A stretch of DNA of 64,000 nucleotides from Bacillus crepusculi (GTDB taxonomy: Bacteria; Bacillota; Bacilli; Bacillales; Bacillaceae). The notes below the pieces were generated by a model. It searched no databases, had not been told where the DNA came from, and worked only from the letters and a program-made list of their open reading frames with translations. Below, one piece after another: positions 58,813 to 64,000 of the stretch (position 1 is the stretch's first letter; every line of letters begins with the position of its first letter). The DNA is taken from NCBI RefSeq assembly GCF_014764715.1, contig NZ_JACXXE010000002.1, positions 124,001 to 188,000 of the forward strand, given 5' to 3'. The position numbers and the translations under genes are program-made.

Positions 58813-58841
58813 TTGCAAGTCCAGCCGCTTCGATGTACAAT
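58813..58841 (+). promoter_or_regulatory. Promoter of the DUF1450 gene
   Basis: TTGCAA (58813-58818), a 17-base spacer and TACAAT (58836-58841). Confidence 0.65.
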
Positions 58842-58923
58842 GTTGGGTGGTATATTATTCACTCTTGGTTGTCCAACTGTTTCATATAAAATGAAGTTCA
58901 TCATTGAAAGGAAGCGTAAGACC

Positions 58924-59145
58924 ATGGCTAATGAGTTTCGCGTATGTGACGATTGTGATGCGACGAACCTAAAGACATTATTGCCTCGACTCAAATCGGT
59001 TGACCCTGATGCAAAAATTGAGATTGGCTGTCAATCCTATTGTGGTCCAGGACGAAAAAAGGCTTTTGCGTTTGTGAACAATCGCCCATTATCCGCACCA
59101 ACAGAAGATGAGTTACTCGAAAAGGTTCAAAAAAAAGTCAAATAA
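58924..59145 (+). CDS. DUF1450 family protein
   Basis: 73 residues. Cys-containing small protein of the YuzB/DUF1450 type: [17 protein letters not shown] near the N-terminus and [22 protein letters not shown] in the middle, a thioredoxin-like fold with paired Cys. Function unknown. The ATG at 58924 has AAAGGAAG about 9 bases upstream. Confidence 0.85.
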   Translation: MANEFRVCDDCDATNLKTLLPRLKSVDPDAKIEIGCQSYCGPGRKKAFAFVNNRPLSAPTEDELLEKVQKKVK

Positions 59146-59173
59146 ATGTCACTGAATGTGTTCAGTCGACCTA

Positions 59174-59205
59174 AAAAGAGGTCCGTCCCTGTCAGGTCGG
59201 GCTTT
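59174..59205 (+). terminator. Possible terminator of the DUF1450 gene
   Basis: CCGTCC / GGTCGG imperfect stem followed by GCTTTTT. Weak but in the right place. Confidence 0.4.
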
Positions 59206-59314
59206 TTACGTCCATGCAATCTTTGAGAACACATTCACCAGCAAATTCAAGGATGTTTTCGGGGAAATTTACCCGATATAATAGAAACACGTCTTAAAAA
59301 AGAGGGACGAAACG

Positions 59315-60616
59315 ATGGCGTATCCAAAAGGGAAATTATCTGAAGAAAAGGTATTTAAAGATCCTGTGCACCGGTATGTTCATGTACGGGACGCATTAAT
59401 ATGGGATTTAATAGGAACAAGAGAGTTTCAGCGCCTGAGACGAATTAAACAGCTAGGAACCACTTACTTGACGTTTCATGGGGCAGAGCACAGCCGGTTT
59501 AATCATTCACTCGGTGTATACGAGATTGTGAGACGGATTGTGGATGATGTGTTTAAAGGGCGACCAGAATGGGATGAAGGGGAGCGCGAGCTTGTGCTGA
59601 GTGCCGCTTTGCTTCATGACCTTGGACATGGCCCGTTTTCTCATTCCTTTGAAAAGGTCTTCCACTTAGATCATGAATCGTTTACAAGAGATATCATTTT
59701 AGGGCAAACGGAAGTCAATGAAGTGCTTCGCCGGGTCAGTGATGATTTCCCGAAGCATGTCGCAGAAGTCATTGCCAAAACGTATCAAAACAAACAGGTG
59801 GTCAGTTTGATCTCAAGTCAAATTGATGCCGACCGTATGGACTATTTGCAGCGTGATGCCTACTATACAGGCGTCAGCTATGGTCACTTTGATATGGAAC
59901 GTATTTTGCGTGTGATGCGTCCGAGAGAAGATCAGATTGTGATGAAGCAGAGCGGGATGCATGCGGTTGAGGATTATATTATGAGCCGCTATCAAATGTA
60001 CTGGCAGGTCTATTTCCATCCAGTGACACGCAGTGCGGAGGTTATTTTAACGAAAATCCTTCATCGTGCAAAAGAGCTGCATGAAACTGGCTATATGTTT
60101 ACACATGCCCCTGTTCATTTTTATTCGATCTTTGAGGGGAATGTCACCACAGAGGACTATATTAAGCTAGATGAATCCATTGTCTTATTTTATTTTCAGG
60201 CGTGGGAAGATGAAGGAGATCACGTGCTGGCAGATTTGTGCCGCCGTTTTATGAACCGCCGATTGTTCCAATATACAGAGTTTAATCCGAATGAAGAGAT
60301 GACGAAATATTTCAAGCTGACCGCCTTGTTCAAGGAGGCAGGAATTGATCCTGACTATTATTTAGTGGTCGACTCTTCCTCTGACTTACCTTATGACTTC
60401 TACAGACCAGGGGAAGAAGAAGAGAGGCTGCCAATACACCTTTTAACGCAAAGTGGTCATATTAAAGAGCTGTCGAGACAGTCAGATATTGTTGACGCCA
60501 TTTCCGGTAAACGAAGAACCGATCATAAACTTTATTTCCCGATGGACTTAATTGTAGATATGTCGGAAAAAGCTGAAGAAAAGAAGGCGATCATGAAGCT
60601 GCTTGGATTGGGATAA
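59315..60616 (+). CDS. ywfO: HD-domain (dNTPase-like) phosphohydrolase YwfO
   Basis: 433 residues. HD superfamily; metal ligands in AEHSRFNHSLGV, LLHDLGHGPFSHSFE and a later Asp (DRMDYLQRDAYYTG). Family members such as SAMHD1-like and Enterococcus homologues cleave dNTPs. Probably controls nucleotide pools. A TATAAT at 59277-59282 lies upstream. Followed 30 bp later by ywgA. Confidence 0.9.
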   Translation: MAYPKGKLSEEKVFKDPVHRYVHVRDALIWDLIGTREFQRLRRIKQLGTTYLTFHGAEHSRFNHSLGVYEIVRRIVDDVFKGRPEWDEGERELVLSAALLHDLGHGPFSHSFEKVFHLDHESFTRDIILGQTEVNEVLRRVSDDFPKHVAEVIAKTYQNKQVVSLISSQIDADRMDYLQRDAYYTGVSYGHFDMERILRVMRPREDQIVMKQSGMHAVEDYIMSRYQMYWQVYFHPVTRSAEVILTKILHRAKELHETGYMFTHAPVHFYSIFEGNVTTEDYIKLDESIVLFYFQAWEDEGDHVLADLCRRFMNRRLFQYTEFNPNEEMTKYFKLTALFKEAGIDPDYYLVVDSSSDLPYDFYRPGEEEERLPIHLLTQSGHIKELSRQSDIVDAISGKRRTDHKLYFPMDLIVDMSEKAEEKKAIMKLLGLG

Positions 60617-60646
60617 GGAAGTACTGAAAAAGGAGATGTCGGGAAT

Positions 60647-61147
60647 TTGTTGAAAGAGCATGCAAAGTTGATGAAGGTATTCTCTGAATCAGGGGAAATC
60701 GTTGGACGGAAGAAGCTGCAAAAGATGATTTACATAGCCAAAAAGCTAGATTTGCCTTTTTATGAGAAATACGATTTTCATTTTTATGGCCCCTATTCGG
60801 AGGAACTGACGCTCAGAATTGAAGAGCTGTGCAACCTGGGATTCTTGGACGAAATGAAGGAAAAAAAGGGCGGATACTATCAATATCGCTATTCGCTGAC
60901 GGACAATGGGAAAGAGTTTCTCGATCAGTGTGAAGTGGACATGCCTGACCTCAAAGTGCTGACGCAGAAGATGAACGAGCAATCGTCTCGTTTTCTGGAG
61001 CTTGTCTCAACGATTTTATACTTTGATGACCTGCCAAAAGATGAGGTAAAGGAAAAGGTCTTCACCATTAAAAGCAAGCAGCGCTATACGGACGAAGAAT
61101 TTGAGGCGGCTCTTGCTTATATTGATCAGTTGAAGGAATTGAACTAA
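60647..61147 (+). CDS. ywgA: YwgA family protein
   Basis: 166 residues. N-terminal winged-helix-like domain (VGRKKLQKMIYIAKKLDLPFYEKYDFHFYGPYSEEL), also seen in DNA-binding or antitoxin-like (GepA/SocA-like) proteins. Function unknown. The start is TTG at 60647 or 60650, AAAAGGAG about 12 bases upstream. Probably in one operon with ywfO. Confidence 0.85.
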   Translation: MLKEHAKLMKVFSESGEIVGRKKLQKMIYIAKKLDLPFYEKYDFHFYGPYSEELTLRIEELCNLGFLDEMKEKKGGYYQYRYSLTDNGKEFLDQCEVDMPDLKVLTQKMNEQSSRFLELVSTILYFDDLPKDEVKEKVFTIKSKQRYTDEEFEAALAYIDQLKELN

Positions 61148-61154
61148 CGAGAAG

Positions 61155-61197
61155 AACCAGTGTGTGATGGCTAATGGCTAGAACAGACTGGTTTTTA
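61155..61197 (+). terminator. Terminator of ywfO-ywgA
   Basis: AACCAGT (61155-61161) / ACTGGTT (61187-61193), a long loop, then T. Confidence 0.65.
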
Positions 61198-61209
61198 TTT
61201 TGCGCAGAA

Positions 61210-61242
61210 ACAAGTCGATCTCATGGGTCGACTTGTTTTTTT
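61210..61242. terminator. Terminator between ywgA and the ABC operon
   Basis: ACAAGTCGA (61210-61218) / TCGACTTGT (61228-61236) followed by T7 on the plus strand. Its position just after the minus-strand ATPase stop suggests it serves both sides. Confidence 0.75.
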
Positions 61243-61984
61243 ATGAATGGTGATAAGAAAATCTCGCTAAAAATTGTTTTGTACGTTCTTCTTTCGTCTG
61301 TTCAAAGACTTCTTCCGGCGTACCTGATTCGACAATGACCCCATCCTCCATGAAAATCACCCTGTCGGCAATATCATAGGCAAAGCTCATCTCGTGCGTG
61401 ACGATGATCATGGTGACCCCGGTTTGTGCTACCTGTTTAATGACATCAAGCGTTTCTCCTACAAGTTCTGGATCTAATGCGGAGGTCGGCTCGTCGAACA
61501 AAATGACTTCTGGATTCAGTGCAAGTGCACGTGCAATGCCAACTCGCTGCTGCTGTCCGCCAGATAATTGATGCGGATAGGCATCCTTTTTCTCTAGTAA
61601 TCCGACCTTTGTGATTAATTGGAGAGCTGTGTCATAGGCTTGATCTTTCGGTTGTTTACGGGCAATGACTAAGCCTTCCATGACATTCTCAAGTGCCGTC
61701 TTATGAAGAAATAGATCGTATTGCTGAAAGACCATGGCAGTTTTTCTGCGAAGTGCGAGGATGTCTTTAGGCTTTGCTTGATTGAACTTGACGGTCGTGT
61801 GATCAATGCTGATTTCTCCTTGATCCGCACGCTCAAGAAAATTCAAGCATCGTAGAAAGGTTGATTTCCCAGAACCGCTCGGACCTAAAATGACGACCAC
61901 TTCGCCTCTTTTTACCGTTAAATCAATTCCTCTCAGAATCTGGTTTTTACCGAACGCTTTATGCACCTGTTTGATGTCAATCAT
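61241..61984 (-). CDS. Polar amino acid ABC importer, ATPase (cystine-type)
   Basis: 247 residues. Walker [11 protein letters not shown]-loop MVFQQYDLF, signature [16 protein letters not shown], Walker [13 protein letters not shown] and the switch His in VTHEM are intact. The ATG at 61984 overlaps the permease stop by four bases with AAGGAG upstream. Similar in layout to B. subtilis TcyN; substrate assignment is tentative. Confidence 0.9.
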   Translation of the reverse strand: MIDIKQVHKAFGKNQILRGIDLTVKRGEVVVILGPSGSGKSTFLRCLNFLERADQGEISIDHTTVKFNQAKPKDILALRRKTAMVFQQYDLFLHKTALENVMEGLVIARKQPKDQAYDTALQLITKVGLLEKKDAYPHQLSGGQQQRVGIARALALNPEVILFDEPTSALDPELVGETLDVIKQVAQTGVTMIIVTHEMSFAYDIADRVIFMEDGVIVESGTPEEVFEQTKEERTKQFLARFSYHHS

Positions 61985-62691
61985 GCCAATCGTCTCCTTT
62001 TGTTTTTGTGTCCATATTTCTCGTATCCGGCTGTAATGGCTTCGATAGAGGCACACAGTGCCCAGTAAATCAGAGCAACGGCGATGTAGGCTTCAAGATA
62101 ACGATAGTTCCCATTGGCTTTGATTAAAGCGCCGTTTAAAATATCGACCACAGACACCATAGAGACGAGAGAAGAGGCTTTGATTAAACTGATCAGCATG
62201 TTGTTCAAAAGTGGAAGGGCGATGGGAAAGACTTGCGGTATGATCACCCTTCGTAAGACCTGCCTGCTGGTGAAACCAACGGATAAAGCAGCATCGAATT
62301 GACCCTTCGGGATAGATGCAAGAGCGCTTCGAAATATTTCAGATAACCCGCTTATGGCATATAAAGTAAGAGCGAAAATGGCAATCCATCGTCTGTCCAA
62401 ATCACTGAAACGAATCTGAAGAGAAAGAGATGCAGCCAAGTGATCGAGCGAATCAGAAAAAATAAGATAAGATACAAGCAAGATTAGGACAACAGGGATT
62501 GCTTTAAAAATAGCGACAAACCATTTGAACAATTGAGACAGTACAGGCACTTGATAAAAACGGATAAGTGCAATGCCAAAGCCAAAGACAGAGCCAAACA
62601 ATAGCGGGAGAAAGCCTAACAGTAGAGTTGTCGGCAAATAATGAAGTGCGGCTAGAAAGGCCTGTAGCATAAAGGCAACATCAAAATCCAC
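61981..62691 (-). CDS. Polar amino acid ABC importer, permease
   Basis: 236 residues with about five helices. The EAA loop that contacts the ATPase is visible: [33 protein letters not shown]. HisM/GlnP family, likely TcyL/TcyM-like. It lies 16 bp after the binding-protein gene. Confidence 0.9.
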   Translation of the reverse strand: MDFDVAFMLQAFLAALHYLPTTLLLGFLPLLFGSVFGFGIALIRFYQVPVLSQLFKWFVAIFKAIPVVLILLVSYLIFSDSLDHLAASLSLQIRFSDLDRRWIAIFALTLYAISGLSEIFRSALASIPKGQFDAALSVGFTSRQVLRRVIIPQVFPIALPLLNNMLISLIKASSLVSMVSVVDILNGALIKANGNYRYLEAYIAVALIYWALCASIEAITAGYEKYGHKNKRRRLA

Positions 62692-62707
62692 TCAGATCGC
62701 TCCTTTC

Positions 62708-63541
62708 TTATGATGTAGTAAAGTCTCCGCCCAATATTTTCTTAGATAATTCAGCGAGCTTACCGTTATCAATCAGCTTCTGCAAGGCTTGATCAATGTC
62801 CTTTTGAAGCTTCGTATTGTTTTTTTGATAGAGATAATACGTTTTAGATACGTTTACAGGCTTTCCAGACGTCACAAGGTTGGCATTGAATTGTTTGTTT
62901 AGTTTATTGACGTCATACTTTGTGAGCAAGGCAGCATCGACCGTGCCATTCTGCAGGTTTTTGACCAAAATTTCGTTTCCGCCATCTCCGTAGACAATGT
63001 CAATTTTCCGATCATGCTTTTGGTTATATTGCTCTAGCAGATAAGCGAAATTACTTCCTGTAGAGGTGTGCACTTTGTGTCCAGCCAAATCGTCAAGGCT
63101 TTGAAAGTCATGACCGGATGCTTTATCTACAACCACATAGCTTGTATAATCTGTGTAGCCAACTTTTCCAAATAGATATTTCTTCTGACGCTCATCATTG
63201 ATTTCATATTGATGGGCAGCGAGATCAACTTTACCGGCATCTAAAGCAGGTAGAATATTTTTAAACTCAAAGGATTCATATTTAAATCGATATTGCGGTA
63301 GCAGCCGATCAACTTCATCTAATACAGCCTTCTCATATCCTGTTAATTTGCCGTTTTCATCTAAGTAAACGAAAGGCTGATAAGCGTTCCCTGTCCCAAC
63401 AATGATTTCTTTTGCATCGGAATTATTATTTTCTGCTTCTGCTTTGACTTCATTCGATTGATCCGTTTGTCCGCAGGCTGCAAGAAGCAATGAACCAAGT
63501 GTAAGCAGACCAATGAGATGATGTTTTTTGTTATTTTTCAT
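62708..63541 (-). CDS. Amino acid-binding lipoprotein of the ABC importer
   Basis: 277 residues. Lipoprotein signal with lipobox LLAAC (Cys23), then a periplasmic-binding-protein type II fold: VGTGNAYQPFVYLDENGKLTGYEKAVLDEV, DLAAHQYEINDERQKKYLFG. This resembles the TcyJ/TcyK cystine-binding proteins of B. subtilis. AGGAGGAATT precedes the ATG. Confidence 0.88.
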   Translation of the reverse strand: MKNNKKHHLIGLLTLGSLLLAACGQTDQSNEVKAEAENNNSDAKEIIVGTGNAYQPFVYLDENGKLTGYEKAVLDEVDRLLPQYRFKYESFEFKNILPALDAGKVDLAAHQYEINDERQKKYLFGKVGYTDYTSYVVVDKASGHDFQSLDDLAGHKVHTSTGSNFAYLLEQYNQKHDRKIDIVYGDGGNEILVKNLQNGTVDAALLTKYDVNKLNKQFNANLVTSGKPVNVSKTYYLYQKNNTKLQKDIDQALQKLIDNGKLAELSKKILGGDFTTS

Positions 63542-63558
63542 GTGAATTCCTCCTCGTT

Positions 63559-64000
63559 TTACTTCGTACGTTTTTCTACAGTGAAGGCCGCTTCAACTCT
63601 TTTGAAGGGAACCAATGTTGTCTGACGCTGCTTTCTTGTCCTCGGTGTTTGAATTCGTTTTTCTAATAGGTCAAACGCTTTTTCTAACAGCATACTTAAG
63701 AAGATAAAAATAATGGCAGCAATAAAGTATCCTTCTAATACGCGGTAGTATAACGCCCCTAATGTTTGAACCTTTCCTATAATGTCCATTACGCCTAATG
63801 TAAAGGCGAGGGAGGTATTCTGTAATAAGTTGACGATGGCCACGCCAATATTCGGGAGGGCGATTCTCCCTGCTTGAGGAATGAGTGTTCTTCTATAAAT
63901 CTGCCATTTGGTCAGCCCAATTGAGGCAGCGGCTTCATATTGAGATACTGGGACACTCGATAGGGCGGATCGGAATATTTCTGAAAAATAGGCAGCTGTA
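63559..64000 (-). CDS. Second permease of the amino acid ABC importer (gene cut by window edge)
   Basis: About 147 C-terminal residues; the start lies beyond base 64000. The EAA loop is readable (EIFRSALSSVPVSQYEAAASIGLTKWQI), then two helices and a basic tail (PRTRKQRQTTLVPFKRVEAAF). It pairs with the permease at 61981-62691, as TcyL and TcyM do. The lead position in the operon, with no second binding protein visible yet, differs from the B. subtilis tcyJKLMN order. Confidence 0.88.
   Translation of the reverse strand, partial: TAAYFSEIFRSALSSVPVSQYEAAASIGLTKWQIYRRTLIPQAGRIALPNIGVAIVNLLQNTSLAFTLGVMDIIGKVQTLGALYYRVLEGYFIAAIIFIFLSMLLEKAFDLLEKRIQTPRTRKQRQTTLVPFKRVEAAFTVEKRTK

Overview
The window is a stretch of low-GC Gram-positive chromosome from a Bacillus of the subtilis/pumilus clade. 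Gene order follows the B. subtilis ywc–ywd–sps–ywf–ywg region almost gene by gene: qoxABCD-ywcE-rodA-nfrA1-ywcH-vpr-ywcI-sacTPA-ywdA-pdxK-ywdF-ung-ywdHIJK-gerQ-spsA..L-bac-ywfA-hemQ-pta-lipL-rsfA-ywfO-ywgA. The proteins I recognise are clearly orthologous to, but not identical with, B. subtilis sequences as I remember them, which suggests the B. pumilus group. That placement is inference. No rRNA, tRNA, CRISPR array, IS element or prophage was seen.

Layout. 1–4.3 kb: end of a galactose operon (galK, galE, galT) with a degenerate M24-type protein as last gene. 4.8–8.8 kb: cytochrome aa3 quinol oxidase (qoxABCD), followed by the spore gene ywcE and by rodA. 10.8–12.9 kb: flavin enzymes nfrA1 and ywcH and a small membrane ORF. 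13–15.4 kb: extracellular protease vpr. The vpr–ywcI gap (15.4–15.9 kb) holds a cluster of DnaA boxes. 15.9–20.6 kb: sucrose operon with a SacT-type antiterminator, a RAT/terminator, and a cre site on the sacP promoter. 20.7–29.6 kb: housekeeping genes (pdxK, ung, aldehyde dehydrogenase, transporters), then gerQ and a cupin gene that look sporulation-controlled. 29.7–39.9 kb: eleven-gene spore polysaccharide operon spsA-G,I-L, in which a nonulosonic-acid-like module (spsC-G) is joined to a dTDP-rhamnose module (spsI-L). 40–45.6 kb: bacilysin cluster bacABCDF, with bacG convergent and no bacE. 45.7–50.7 kb: ywfA, an Lrp regulator, an MFS exporter, hemQ and pta.

Accessory DNA sits in 50.9–54.9 kb between pta and lipL. 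It is an LXG polymorphic-toxin locus: DUF5082-like and DUF5344-like partners, a 564-residue LXG toxin with a C-terminus like toxin 50, a likely immunity protein, two unknown small proteins and a SUKH protein. A second accessory insertion (56.5–57.6 kb) carries an AT-rich secreted-protein gene between 50-bp direct repeats made from the start of the next gene.

57.6–64 kb: small membrane protein, rsfA with a sigma-F promoter, DUF1450 protein, ywfO, ywgA, then an amino-acid (probably cystine-type) ABC importer on the minus strand that runs off the right edge. Many start codons are TTG or GTG. Starts were chosen by ribosome-binding-site spacing and by the lengths of B. subtilis orthologues as remembered.
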